Shown here: positions 7,282 through 16,492 of the stretch, piece by piece | Layout of the letters: each line of letters begins with the position of its first letter | Position numbering within the stretch: position 1 is the first letter of the stretch | DNA from: Myxococcales bacterium | Lineage (GTDB): Bacteria > Myxococcota_A > Bradymonadia > UBA4248 | Direction: 5' to 3' | Length of the DNA stretch: 44,079 bases | NCBI GenBank assembly: GCA_004554395.1 | Contig: SFMP01000077.1 | Span: 1-44,079, forward strand | Notes under the pieces: model-generated | What the model was told of the DNA's origin: nothing | The model's database searches: none | Seen by the model: only the letters and a program-made list of their open reading frames with translations | Translations under genes and position numbers: made by a program

Positions 7282-10200
7282 TTATGGAACGGTGATATCG
7301 AGTCGCAATTCGAGCGCCGAGAGGGCGTTGAGTTCGGGTAGAGCCCCTTTCTTGCGTTCTTCTTCGATATACGTCACGACGGGGGTTAAGCAGGCGTCGG
7401 GCGTTGCATCGGCTTGGGCTTTTGCTGCGAGTATGCCGTTTTCATCGAGCCATAGCGAGAACTTTTTCGTTTCGGTGGTGGCGAGGCATGCGGCGATGTC
7501 GTCGCGTTTCGCCTGTAGTAGAGAGGCGAGTTCGAAGCGAATGTCGTCGGAGAGATCGGCGTCGATGGGGCGGTTGTTTTCGTCGAAATCGAAGCCTTGA
7601 ATGACGATATCTTGAGCGGCGGAGAGCAGGAGCGGAACGCGAATCGACTTCGCGGCGGTATTGGGCGTGAAGCTCAGGGCGCGCAGTTCGTATTTGGGCG
7701 CGGTGACGGCCATGCCGATGTTGACGTCGGAACGTTTGAGCGTCGTCTTGACGGGGGCGGGTAAGAATCCCGATTCGGAGGCCAATTGCGGCGGCATGGT
7801 GCCTTCGCCGACGACGAAGAAAATCGACGATTCGGCGGGGACGGTTTCGATCGAGAGAGCGACGTCGTCGACGAATGCATAGGGTGCATACATTTGCGCT
7901 TCGACGTTTGCTGGCGCGAAAGCCTTTCGCATGGCGTTGGCGATTTGTTTATTGTCGGTTTGAATTGGAACGATGGCGCCGTCTTGTTTATGTGCAAACG
8001 AGACGCAGACGTTTCCGTCGCCTTGTGTGGTGCCGTCTTTAGCCATGCGCCAGCACCAAGCGTTGACGGTGTTTCCGCCCATGACGGCGATGGCCGAGGC
8101 GCGGACATCGGATTCTTTCGTCGCCGTATTGGGGACGATTTCGGCGAGTACGGTGAGGTCGCCGCGGCTACCGAGAACGATGTTGTTGACGGGGTGGAGA
8201 TCCATTGCGCGGCCGATAAACGACAATTTTTGATCGCTTTTGACTTCGTAAGATTTCATTTGTTCGAAATCGAAGACGGTTTGTCGATTTTGCGAGACGG
8301 CATAGCTGCTGCGTCCGATCCAATCGACGACGGATCGCGGATCGAGAGGAACATTGGGAACGATGTCGAGCGTCGTCATATCGATGAGGCCGGCCGAGGT
8401 GGCGACCCATCGCCCCGTTCTATCGGGTGAAACCCATGCAACGGGGGAATCGACGACGCGATTGAGTTGTGGTTTGGCGACGTTATAGCTCCAGAGCCCA
8501 GCTTCTCCCCAGAACAAGACGTCGTCGGAGCCTTGAGCGAGCGTAATAGCTCGGATCTTTTGTCCGCGTAGTGCCGTGCTGAGCTGCTCGTTGATGACCG
8601 ACAATTCGCCCGATTCGATGCGTTCGAAGACGACGTTTCCGCCGCTGATGCGCCAAATGAGGTCGTTGTGCCCGATGGCGACGATGGTTTCGGCGTCGTA
8701 GTCGCGTTTCGCGACGAGGCCTTTATCGGTGAAGGCGTAAAGACGCGACGCGCCCGATTCGAAGTGCAACATGGCATAATTGCCGTCGTCGCTCCAATCG
8801 ACGCGCTCGATGCCCGATTGGATTTGTTCTGTGAGTAGATCATTGAGCGTCGGGAACGAGATCCAAACTATCGAATCTTGCTCGCCATGCATGACGACAA
8901 AGCCCTTAGATCCATCGTTAGATATGTGAATACGCCTGATTTCGCCTTGGAAATCTTTTGAATCGACGAGTCGCCCGGCGAGCAAATCCCAGACGGCAGC
9001 TTTTGAACGATGTGTTTTTGCATCGTTGAAGAGCGAGAAGACGTAGTTTCCGCCGGCGACGAAGGCGTTTCCGACGTGGGAGAGGTTCGTGCTGGGGAAA
9101 TTGTCGACGACTTCGCCATCGATGGTGATTTCTTTGAGTCGGTGGTCGACGATACCGCGCAGCGGCATTTCATCGCCGTTATAGGCTAGGGCAAACGATT
9201 TGCCCAACTTCTGCTTGAATTCTTTCGTCGTCGTCTTGCCGCGTTCGTCGATGTGGAGCCATTCCTTTGGCGTGACGAAGTCGGTGCCTTTATCGTGGCG
9301 CAAGAGATTGAAGGCGACGGCGCCCGAACGAATGGCAGTATTGTTGCTGAGTTGTACTTGTGCTTGATCGCTACCCGAGTGACCTTGATGTATGCTGTTA
9401 TTGCACAAAACGGCCCATCCGCCTTTGCCGTCGTAGGCGCAGTGAATGGCCGAATCGGCAGAGCACCCCAATTTCGGCGTCATGAGCGATGCCGCCGTCG
9501 TCTTGCCATCTTCGACGAGGTGGATCGATTCGCCGCTGATGTAGGCATAGCGATTGGCAAAGAGCCCCGAGCAGAGCTTGGCTTGTGCAGGCAGTGCTTG
9601 TTCGGTCACGACACCATTCGATAGCGCGAGGCTTCGAACGACGACGCCACCTTCGCCGAGAGCAAACCAGCGCACGACACCGTGATCGACTTCGAATCCG
9701 AAATCGAGGTAATCGGTGAGTTCGGCGATTTCTTTTGCCGCAAATCCGACGTCTTTTTCGAGGTTGACTTCGCTCAAAACGCCGCGCGAATCGACGAACC
9801 AGACTTTGCGCCCATCTTCAGACATGCGCACGCCGACGCAACCCGCCGTCGATGGCCAGAATTCCGAGATAATCGCATTGTCGCGGTTCAAAACGACGCC
9901 GCGTGCATCCGAACAAGCCGCGCGGAATGCCCCGTTTTGCGTCATCGTGTAGTGGTCGAATGTGCTATTGCCGATTTGGAAAGCCGCTTTCTGCGCATAG
10001 GTCACGACTGGATCGAGCGATTTGACATAGGCGGCGTAGGCAATGACGAGTGCCAAGACGGCAAACGTAAAGACGATGGCAGCCAATAACATCTTTTTGC
10101 GGCGTTGTGGGTTGGCGCGTTCGACTGGAGAGACGCCGTTTTCGCAGTCTTTGTCGTCGTAGGTGACGTCGTGCCCCAAGGTGTGCGTGGCCGTGATGGT

Positions 10201-11742
10201 TTCGCCTTCGGGTTCAAAGTTCCCCATCCGCGCGCGAGCACTCAAGCACGAGTCTTGACACGATTTGTCGAACGATTCGATCGCCTCGAAATTGTTGACT
10301 CTAACGCGCGGACTGCTGTCTTCGTCTTCGCCCAAAATTTCATCGGTGTCTTCGATGATATCATCGGATTCGGTTTCTTTGCTCGGTTTTGTATCCGATT
10401 CGGTATCTTTTGCCGCCTCGCCATCTTTTGTCGCGGCATCGGATTGATCTGCCGTTTCGGCTTTATCTTTCGCGGCTTTATCCTGCGCGGCTTTCGCAGC
10501 TTTGCTCGCTTTTTCGTCGGTTTCGACGAGCATGGCAACGATTTCAGCGGCTTTTGCCGCCGATTTATCGAGCTTTGGTTCAGCTTTTGTGGCTTTGCCC
10601 GATTTTTCGTCGGTTTCGACGAGTCGCGCGACGATATTCGCGGCTTTGGCATCAGTATCGTCGAGTTGAGCGACGATATCAGCGGCTTTAGCGTCGGAAT
10701 CGTCAGCAACTTTAGCGACGATATCAGCGGCTTTAGCGTCGGTATCGTCTGCAACTTCAGCGTCGGTATCGTCGAGTTGAGCGACGAGGCGTGCGGCTTT
10801 GGCATCGGTGTCGTCGGCCTTATCGGCGGCATCGTCGTGTAAATCTTCGCGACCGGTTGTTAAATCTTCGCGATCGGCTGGCACGGGGGCAGCTGCATCG
10901 AAATCGGAATGGTTGGCCAATTCCGATTTATCTTCGCCTCTCTCGAATCGATCGGCATCTTCGACCGCGCGTTGTATATCTTCGAGCGAACGCGTCACGA
11001 CTTTCGTTTCTTCTTCGTCATCGTTGTCGTGTGCCTTGAGCGAGACGCCATCGGCGACGAGTAAGTTTTGGACGGAGTCGCTCGTCGATTCGGGCTTTTC
11101 GAAATCTTGCGTATCGATGAGCAACGACGCCTCGGGCTTAAACGCGCTATTGGCGCGTTGCACTTGAATGCCCTCTTTTTGGAGATTGATGAGCGATTCG
11201 ATCATTTCGGGCGTCATTTGAATTTGCTGCGTTTCTTGGTCTTGATTTTTCGCCGTTTCTTCGGAGCGATTGTGCCAAGTTTGCTTTGCGCCCAGCCCCG
11301 AAGTGCTGCTCTGCGCTTCTTGCGATGCACCAGCCATCTCGTCGGTGCCGGCCAAATTGTCTTGTGCGGAGTCGGGGGTATCTGTCGTGGGCTTGTCTTC
11401 TGCGGCGATCTTGTCGGAGCTTGCTAAAGATTCGACCGACTCGCTGTTTGTGCGATTTTCATGCGTAGAATCCTGTTTATTGTTGAATAAACTTCCGCCA
11501 CTCTTTTCGTTATCAGCATGTCTCAAACTCGCCATGCCCAAATCGCTATCGCCAAGCGTTCCCCAGTTGATGTCTAAGCCACCCAGTTTCGACTCGGGTT
11601 GTTGCGTGGGTTCGGGCTCGGATTCGGCGGCTTTTCCAAGCGAAGAGTCCCAAAGTACGTCGAAATCCGAGTCTTCAAAAGCGTCTAACAACGAAGGAGA
11701 TCCCGAGTTGCGTTCCAAATCATTATCCATAGTATCCGACAT
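7282..11742 (-). CDS. Giant membrane-anchored protein: acidic repeat region, one TM helix, propeller-like domain
   Basis: About 1,486 residues. Residues 1-550 are acidic and of low complexity, with in-frame repeats of the type DDTDAKAADIVAKVA (DNA 10,540-10,800). A single hydrophobic helix follows RRKK (about 552-572). The remaining ~910 residues alternate strand-rich units with SDDGNYAMLHF and SEDGRKVWFV motifs, which suggests one or two beta-propellers outside the membrane; the positive-inside rule puts the acidic part in the cytoplasm. No named family recognised. I chose the ATG at 11742 (GAGG about 8 nt upstream; N-terminus MSDTMDNDLERN) over an in-frame ATG at 11781 and a TTG at 11811. 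First gene of the operon with the TolB/TPR-like and RlmD-like genes. Confidence 0.7.
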   Translation of the reverse strand: MSDTMDNDLERNSGSPSLLDAFEDSDFDVLWDSSLGKAAESEPEPTQQPESKLGGLDINWGTLGDSDLGMASLRHADNEKSGGSLFNNKQDSTHENRTNSESVESLASSDKIAAEDKPTTDTPDSAQDNLAGTDEMAGASQEAQSSTSGLGAKQTWHNRSEETAKNQDQETQQIQMTPEMIESLINLQKEGIQVQRANSAFKPEASLLIDTQDFEKPESTSDSVQNLLVADGVSLKAHDNDDEEETKVVTRSLEDIQRAVEDADRFERGEDKSELANHSDFDAAAPVPADREDLTTGREDLHDDAADKADDTDAKAARLVAQLDDTDAEVADDTDAKAADIVAKVADDSDAKAADIVAQLDDTDAKAANIVARLVETDEKSGKATKAEPKLDKSAAKAAEIVAMLVETDEKASKAAKAAQDKAAKDKAETADQSDAATKDGEAAKDTESDTKPSKETESDDIIEDTDEILGEDEDSSPRVRVNNFEAIESFDKSCQDSCLSARARMGNFEPEGETITATHTLGHDVTYDDKDCENGVSPVERANPQRRKKMLLAAIVFTFAVLALVIAYAAYVKSLDPVVTYAQKAAFQIGNSTFDHYTMTQNGAFRAACSDARGVVLNRDNAIISEFWPSTAGCVGVRMSEDGRKVWFVDSRGVLSEVNLEKDVGFAAKEIAELTDYLDFGFEVDHGVVRWFALGEGGVVVRSLALSNGVVTEQALPAQAKLCSGLFANRYAYISGESIHLVEDGKTTAASLMTPKLGCSADSAIHCAYDGKGGWAVLCNNSIHQGHSGSDQAQVQLSNNTAIRSGAVAFNLLRHDKGTDFVTPKEWLHIDERGKTTTKEFKQKLGKSFALAYNGDEMPLRGIVDHRLKEITIDGEVVDNFPSTNLSHVGNAFVAGGNYVFSLFNDAKTHRSKAAVWDLLAGRLVDSKDFQGEIRRIHISNDGSKGFVVMHGEQDSIVWISFPTLNDLLTEQIQSGIERVDWSDDGNYAMLHFESGASRLYAFTDKGLVAKRDYDAETIVAIGHNDLIWRISGGNVVFERIESGELSVINEQLSTALRGQKIRAITLAQGSDDVLFWGEAGLWSYNVAKPQLNRVVDSPVAWVSPDRTGRWVATSAGLIDMTTLDIVPNVPLDPRSVVDWIGRSSYAVSQNRQTVFDFEQMKSYEVKSDQKLSFIGRAMDLHPVNNIVLGSRGDLTVLAEIVPNTATKESDVRASAIAVMGGNTVNAWCWRMAKDGTTQGDGNVCVSFAHKQDGAIVPIQTDNKQIANAMRKAFAPANVEAQMYAPYAFVDDVALSIETVPAESSIFFVVGEGTMPPQLASESGFLPAPVKTTLKRSDVNIGMAVTAPKYELRALSFTPNTAAKSIRVPLLLSAAQDIVIQGFDFDENNRPIDADLSDDIRFELASLLQAKRDDIAACLATTETKKFSLWLDENGILAAKAQADATPDACLTPVVTYIEEERKKGALPELNALSALELRLDITVP

Positions 11743-12034
11743 CCAAATACCTCGCTCTGGCCTGTCTAGTTTCGTCTTCATAGGCCTATTGCCCTGCGAC
11801 AATAAGCTCAAAACATCGTATTCTCAGCGACCCTCGAATACCGCCCGAAAAGTGAAAACTCACTCATTCATCAGACAAAAAATCGCCCTAAAATGACACG
11901 ATCGCCCAATTGCGGCAAATACATTGTGCACGATATGTGTTTTTTTGTCACGCCATCTTGCTCGCCGCGTCGTTTTGTCACGTGTTTCGCCGTCTATGGT
12001 GCCGCTTTGGCGGGCACCATACGCCGTCGGCGTC

Positions 12035-12099
12035 GGCTATATCGCTCGCCGCTCCATACGCCGCCGGCTTCGCCTATATCGCTCGCCGCTCCATACGGC
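12035..12099 (+). repeat. Two type-3 hairpin repeats (locus B)
   Basis: Two copies of a 22-bp core starting TATATCGCTCGCC and ending CCATAC. The first (12035-12062) is flanked by GGC and GCC, the second (12072-12099) by GCC and GGC. The core is identical but both flanking arms are swapped, which keeps them complementary. Confidence 0.8.
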
Positions 12100-12161
12100 T
12101 ACGCATGGTGGGCCCCCCTGCCAGGGGGGCCCCAACGGCCCGCCCGCACGGGCGGGCTAGA

Positions 12162-12250
12162 GCCGTGCGTATGCGCGCAAGTGCCCGCAGGGCACGAGCA
12201 CATAGCACGGCAGCGGAGGCGTATGCGCGCAACGCAGTGAGCACATAGCC
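12162..12250 (-). repeat. Type-1 hairpin doublet (locus B)
   Basis: Read on the minus strand: 12250-12218 has outer stem GGC:GCC with inner ACTGCG; 12211-12162 has outer stem GCCGTGC:GCACGGC (7 of 7) with inner GTGCCCTGCGGGCAC. Both have the boxes TATGTGCTC and TTGCGCGCATAC. Spacer TCCGCT. The doublet is downstream of yitT. Confidence 0.9.
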
Positions 12251-12255
12251 GTAGC

Positions 12256-12294
12256 CGCCGCTGTATTGCCCCCCCCTAGGGGCAATAGGCGGCG
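12256..12294. terminator. Perfect bulged hairpin directly after yitT
   Basis: Outer arm CGCCGCT pairs with GGCGGCG (one T-G wobble), a single G is left out, then TATTGCCCC pairs with GGGGCAATA around a six-base loop. It starts 2 bp after the yitT stop, so it probably serves as a 3' stabiliser or terminator, though there is no T-tract. It follows the same plan as the hairpins of locus C. Confidence 0.6.
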
Positions 12295-12295
12295 C

Positions 12296-13447
12296 TTAAA
12301 ATTTTTCGGGAATATCGAAGACTTCTGACGCGGGCCACGAGGGGTCGTATTTTGGGGCTGCGTTGGCGGTGCGGATGGCGTCGTTTTCGTCGGCCATGAC
12401 TTCATCGTTGACGGGGGCTTCGATGGGGGCGTCGTCGGGTTGTGGAACGATGTCGCCCAAGACGGGGTCGTGGATGAGCGCTTTTGGGGCGGTGGCGGTG
12501 GGGCGTTCGACGGCTGAGTTTGCGTCGGACGAGTTGAGGGGATTGCCGTTGGCGTCTTTGATGACGGCTTTGCGGAAGCCCGCTTTGATGGGGTCGAAAC
12601 CGATGCCAAAGACGCTCATGACGTTGGAGACGGCGATAAATGCGTGTTCATCGATGGCTTTGACCGTTTTGTAGATTTCTTGCGATTCGCGTTTTCGAGC
12701 GACGAGGTAGATCGTTTTGCGGTGCTTTTTGGTGTACCATCCGATCGACTCGAAGAGCGTGACGCCGCGGTGGTGTTCGTGGATGATTTGGTCGGCGATT
12801 TCGCGGTATCGCGATGTGAAGATGAACATTTGGACCGATTGCCGGCGGCCGTTGCTGACGGTGTCGATGACGTATGCTTGAACGCCCATGAAGACGAAGC
12901 CGTAGGCGACGGTTTCGATCGTGCCTTGCGGCAAGAAATAAGAAGAGGCGATGACGCAGGCGTCGAAGATGAGGTAGACGCGGCCCCAGGTGACGTTTTT
13001 GTATTTCGAGATGATCATGACGACGATGTCGGAACCGCCCGTCGACGCGCCGCGCAAGAGATACGTGGCGACGCCTGTGCCGGCGATGATGCCGCCCATG
13101 ATGCCGCTCAGGAGCTTGTCTTGTAGGATGGGGGTCGTGCTTTGCGGGATAAACCACAAGAAGAACGAAAGCCCGAGTATGCCAAAGACCGTTTTGATGC
13201 TGAATTCGCGCCCCATGACGACGAGGGCGATGGCGCACAAGATGACGTTGACCGCCAAATAGGTGATCGAGATGGGGATGTTGGTGAGGTATTGGATCTC
13301 GGCGCAGATGCCGCCGAGACCACCGCCGACGAAGCCGTGAGGGATGACGAAGACGTTCCACGCACAGCCATACATCGCAAGCCCGATCATTATCCAAAAG
13401 GATTCTTGCGTGTAGTTCCAAACCTTCTGTTTCAATTCCGTACTCAA
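12296..13447 (-). CDS. yitT: YitT family membrane protein (DUF161 + DUF2179) with long acidic tail
   Basis: 383 residues. N-terminal part has five or so hydrophobic helices including IPHGFVGGGLGGICAEI and GIIAGTGVATYLLRGASTGGSD, the hallmark of YitT/DUF161; residues ~215-290 form the DUF2179 cytoplasmic domain (GVTLFESIGWYTKKHRKTIYLV). The family's transport role is unproven. The last ~90 residues (many Asp, Pro, Ala) are a low-complexity tail not usual in the family. The first codon is TTG, supported by AGAGG 6 nt before it; no suitable ATG lies nearby. Separate from prfA by 90 bp. Confidence 0.85.
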   Translation of the reverse strand: MSTELKQKVWNYTQESFWIMIGLAMYGCAWNVFVIPHGFVGGGLGGICAEIQYLTNIPISITYLAVNVILCAIALVVMGREFSIKTVFGILGLSFFLWFIPQSTTPILQDKLLSGIMGGIIAGTGVATYLLRGASTGGSDIVVMIISKYKNVTWGRVYLIFDACVIASSYFLPQGTIETVAYGFVFMGVQAYVIDTVSNGRRQSVQMFIFTSRYREIADQIIHEHHRGVTLFESIGWYTKKHRKTIYLVARKRESQEIYKTVKAIDEHAFIAVSNVMSVFGIGFDPIKAGFRKAVIKDANGNPLNSSDANSAVERPTATAPKALIHDPVLGDIVPQPDDAPIEAPVNDEVMADENDAIRTANAAPKYDPSWPASEVFDIPEKF

Positions 13448-13537
13448 TTCGAACCTCTACTGTGTGAGTGACGAAAAATCTGCTAAAATCAATGGGTTAT
13501 AATGACCAGGCTTTTTTTTTGCTTTGTCGCGGTAGGG

Positions 13538-14620
13538 CTAGGCTTCCTCGCTGTTGAGCAATTCGAGGTGTTCGGCCGTCTTTAGGGCATTGATGATTTC
13601 ATCGAGTTCGCCCGTTTCGACGACGGCATCGAGGTTATAGACGGTGAGCCCGATGCGGTGATCGGTGATTCTGTTTTGCGGGTAGTTATAGGTGCGAATG
13701 CGCTCGGAACGGTCGCCCGAACCGACCATGCTTTTGCGGGCGGTGGCGCGTTCGGAGTCGAGTTTTTGGCGCTGCATGTCGTAGAGCCGGCTTTGTAGGA
13801 TTTTGAGAGCGCGAGCTTTGTTTTTGTGCTGCGAACGTTCGTCTTGGCAAGTGACGACGGTATTGGTGGGGATGTGCGTGATGCGAATGGCGGATTCGGT
13901 CTTGTTGACGTGCTGCCCGCCCGCGCCACTGGCTCGGTAGACGTCGATGCGCAAATCGGATTCGTCGATTTTAATGTCGACGTCTTGTGCTTCGGGCAAG
14001 ATGGCGACGGTGCATGCCGACGTATGGATGCGGCCTTGGCTTTCGGTTGCCGGGACGCGTTGAACGCGGTGCGTGCCGGCTTCGAACTTGAGATGTGCGT
14101 AGACGTCGGTGCCGCTAATCATGGCGACGACTTCTTTGTAGCCGCCGGCGGTGCCCTCACTTTCTGAGGTGATTTCGACAGTCCATCGCATTTTATTCGC
14201 ATAACGCGAATACATTTCGAATAAGTCGCCGGCGAAGAGGCTTGCTTCGTCGCCGCCCGTTCCGGCGCGAATTTCGATGATGATGTTTCGTCCATCGAGG
14301 GGATCTTTTGGCAACATCATGATTTGTAGATCTTCGCGTTTTTTGGCGATATCGGGTTCGAGTCGAGCGATTTCGTCTTTTGCCATGGCGCGCATTTCTT
14401 CGTCGTCTTCGGCGAGTAGTTCGCGAGCGCTTTCGAGCTCAGATTCGGCCGATTGGAGGGCTTGATAGGCGTTGACGATAGGTTCCATATCGGCGCGTTC
14501 TTTCGCCAGTGTGTTGTATTTCTCGGGATTGCCAAGCGTATCGGGGTCGGCTAAACGATGGCATATATCTTGGTAATGGCGTTCGAGTTCGACGAGTTTT
14601 TCGTTTAATTTTTTGCTCAT
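13538..14620 (-). CDS. prfA: Peptide chain release factor 1
   Basis: Reads UAA and UAG on the ribosome and triggers peptide release. 360 residues, the usual RF1 length. The stop-codon recognition motif PAT is present in RVQRVPATESQGRIHTS and the peptidyl-tRNA hydrolysis motif GGQ in GAGGQHVNKTESAIRI; the glutamine is the PrmC methylation target. prmC, often next to prfA, is not here. The gene follows rpmE, separated by a strong terminator and an 18-bp triple repeat, so it likely has its own promoter or depends on read-through. Ribosome binding site is weak. Confidence 0.97.
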   Translation of the reverse strand: MSKKLNEKLVELERHYQDICHRLADPDTLGNPEKYNTLAKERADMEPIVNAYQALQSAESELESARELLAEDDEEMRAMAKDEIARLEPDIAKKREDLQIMMLPKDPLDGRNIIIEIRAGTGGDEASLFAGDLFEMYSRYANKMRWTVEITSESEGTAGGYKEVVAMISGTDVYAHLKFEAGTHRVQRVPATESQGRIHTSACTVAILPEAQDVDIKIDESDLRIDVYRASGAGGQHVNKTESAIRITHIPTNTVVTCQDERSQHKNKARALKILQSRLYDMQRQKLDSERATARKSMVGSGDRSERIRTYNYPQNRITDHRIGLTVYNLDAVVETGELDEIINALKTAEHLELLNSEEA

Positions 14621-14645
14621 AATTTAGTGTTCCAGGTGCGCAATG

Positions 14646-14697
14646 TATGAACTGGCTAGGAGATATGAACTGGCTAGGAGTTATGAACTGGCTAGGA
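14646..14697 (-). repeat. Three 18-bp direct repeats upstream of prfA
   Basis: TATGAACTGGCTAGGAG occurs at 14646, 14664 and (last base missing) 14682, an exact 18-bp period. The array lies between the rpmE terminator and the prfA start, i.e. in the expected prfA promoter/leader. It may be an operator array or a replication-slippage product; the sequence alone cannot decide. Confidence 0.85.
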
Positions 14698-14701
14698 ATA
14701 C

Positions 14702-14759
14702 AAAAAAACCCCAGATAAATCAAAGCACAACACGATTGTTGCACTTTCCCTATCTGGGG
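14702..14759 (-). terminator. Rho-independent terminator of rpmE
   Basis: On the minus strand, CCCCAGATA pairs with TATCTGGGG (14751-14759 and 14709-14717), with a second internal stem AAGTGCAACA around ATCG, then seven T (14702-14708). It is 16 bp after the rpmE stop. A textbook intrinsic terminator, though long. Confidence 0.9.
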
Positions 14760-14775
14760 GTAGAAGATTCAGACG

Positions 14776-14982
14776 CTACTTTGCGCTGCGATTGTATTTG
14801 CGGTTAAAACGTTCGACGCGACCGGCGGTGTCGACCATTTTTTGTTTACCCGTGAAGAGCGGGTGGCACTGCGAGCAAATTTCGACGTTGTAGTCGCCCA
14901 ACGTGGAGTGTGTTTCGATCACGGCGCCGCAGGCACATGTAATTTTGGCGGGCTTATAATCGGGATGAATGCCTTTTTTCAT
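14776..14982 (-). CDS. rpmE: Ribosomal protein L31 (zinc-binding form)
   Basis: 68 residues, MKKGIHPDYKPAKITCACG to the C-terminal RVERFNRKYNRSAK. The four cysteines C16, C18, C37, C40 (CAC and CSQC) mark the zinc-containing C+ paralogue, often replaced by a zinc-free copy during zinc shortage. The start at 14982 has AGAGAGGA about 8 nt upstream; an in-frame upstream extension has no such site. Placed between ftsA and prfA; followed by a strong terminator. Confidence 0.96.
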   Translation of the reverse strand: MKKGIHPDYKPAKITCACGAVIETHSTLGDYNVEICSQCHPLFTGKQKMVDTAGRVERFNRKYNRSAK

Positions 14983-15168
14983 GACGTGTTTCCTCTCTGA
15001 AAATATGAAGACGGCAGGGAATGCCGCCACAAAACGCCTCTTTCTTTCCGCCCCGAATTTGATCAGGCGAAATAAAGCGAGCAGTGTATAGGCGTAATGC
15101 CCGATAAGGTCAAACCTATTTTCGACACAAAGATCGATTTTTGGAATGGCGATCGAGCGTTTTGGGGG

Positions 15169-16461
15169 TTAGATGATCTGCTTGAGCCAAGTGACGATCC
15201 GCCCGATCCATGAAGATTTTTGTGTTTCTTGTGGATTATATGACGAGACGTCGGGGCGGTTCATTTCGTAGAGCAGGAGCCCGACGGCAGTCGCGTAGCG
15301 CGGATCGGCGATGCAATCGCTCATGCCGCCGACGTTGCAGGGAATGCCGCGATGGACGGGCATATTCATCGTTTGCGCGCCGAGCTCTGGGGCGGCATCC
15401 ATGATGGACGTTCCGCCCGTCAAGATGATGCCGGCGGGGATCTTGTCTTTGTAGCCCGATTTTTCGATTTCGCGATTGACCATGAGGAAGATTTCTTCGA
15501 GCCTGGGCTCGATGATTTCGGCGAATCCTTGTCGTGAAATTTTGCGCGTTTCGCGGCGATCGCCTGGCGAAGGGACTTGGATGATTTCGTCGGCACCGAC
15601 GGCTGAAGTCATGGCGCATCCGTCGTTGATCTTGAGCGTTTCGGCTTCTTCGATCGAGATTTGTAGACCTTTGGCGATATCGCTCGTGAGGTGGTTGCCG
15701 CCGACGCCCAAGACGTGGGTGTGGACGAGGGCACCTTTGTGCCAGATGGCGATATCGGTCGTTCCACTACCGATATCGACGAGTGCGCAACCGATTTCTT
15801 TTTCGTCGTCGCTGAGTACGGCAGCGCTCGAGGCGAGCGCCGAATAGACGAGGTCGTCGACGTTGAGATGACAGCGATTGATGCATTCGATGATGTTATT
15901 GGCGCTGCTGATCGCCCCTGTAATGATGTGGACTTTGGCTTCGAGTCTGACGCCATTCATCCCGATGGGGCTACGGATTCCGGGTTGATCGTCGAGGATG
16001 TATTCTTGAGGCAAGACGTGTAGAAATTCGTGATCGGGCTGTATTTTTCGGGCTTTTGCGCTTTCTAGAACGCGCGTCACGTCGTCGCGGTTGATTTCGG
16101 GCGTTTTGATCGAAGCGACTTCGCTCGTGTTCCAATTCGTCTTTCGCGCGACGCCTTCGTCGCCATAGACCGGGGCGACGCCGCTAGAATTGATGCCTTG
16201 GATGTGGTTTCCGGTGATATTGACGATGACGTTAGAAATCGAATCGAAACCGGCCATGGCTTCGGCGACTTCGAGCGCGCGCGAGACGGCTTGAGCCGCA
16301 GAATCTTTATTCGTGATGACGCCCTTTTGTACGCCTTTTGTCGGAGCCGTTCCGCATCCGAGGATATCGAGTCCTTCTTCGGTGACTTCACCGATGAGGA
16401 CACACGTCTTGCTCGTGCCGATATCGACACTTACGAGTATTTCACCTGTTTTATCGGTCAT
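15169..16461 (-). CDS. ftsA: Cell division protein FtsA
   Basis: Actin-like protein that tethers FtsZ to the membrane at the septum. 430 residues from MTDKTGEILVSVDIGTSKT; ATP-binding motifs include DIGTSKTCVLIGE, VDIGSGTTDIAIW and GIILTGGTS. The C-terminal SWIGRIVTWLKQII is the amphipathic membrane-binding helix. Start at 16461 has GGAGG 6 nt upstream; the longer open frame into ftsQ is a shadow. It follows ftsQ by 31 bp as in other division clusters, but the next gene downstream is rpmE, not ftsZ. Confidence 0.96.
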   Translation of the reverse strand: MTDKTGEILVSVDIGTSKTCVLIGEVTEEGLDILGCGTAPTKGVQKGVITNKDSAAQAVSRALEVAEAMAGFDSISNVIVNITGNHIQGINSSGVAPVYGDEGVARKTNWNTSEVASIKTPEINRDDVTRVLESAKARKIQPDHEFLHVLPQEYILDDQPGIRSPIGMNGVRLEAKVHIITGAISSANNIIECINRCHLNVDDLVYSALASSAAVLSDDEKEIGCALVDIGSGTTDIAIWHKGALVHTHVLGVGGNHLTSDIAKGLQISIEEAETLKINDGCAMTSAVGADEIIQVPSPGDRRETRKISRQGFAEIIEPRLEEIFLMVNREIEKSGYKDKIPAGIILTGGTSIMDAAPELGAQTMNMPVHRGIPCNVGGMSDCIADPRYATAVGLLLYEMNRPDVSSYNPQETQKSSWIGRIVTWLKQII

Positions 16462-16492
16462 TTTGCCTCCATGATTGGAAGGAGCAAAGGAA

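Larger units (their letters stand above)
11743..12295. other. Intergenic region with repeat locus B
   Basis: No gene supported. 11,743-11,990 should contain the promoter of the giant protein gene; no clear consensus boxes were found. 12,000-12,294 is a dense run of palindromic units, including perfect hairpins at about 12,110-12,132 (GGGCCCCCC arms) and 12,139-12,157 (GCCCGCCCG arms), plus the families listed below. Confidence 0.6.
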
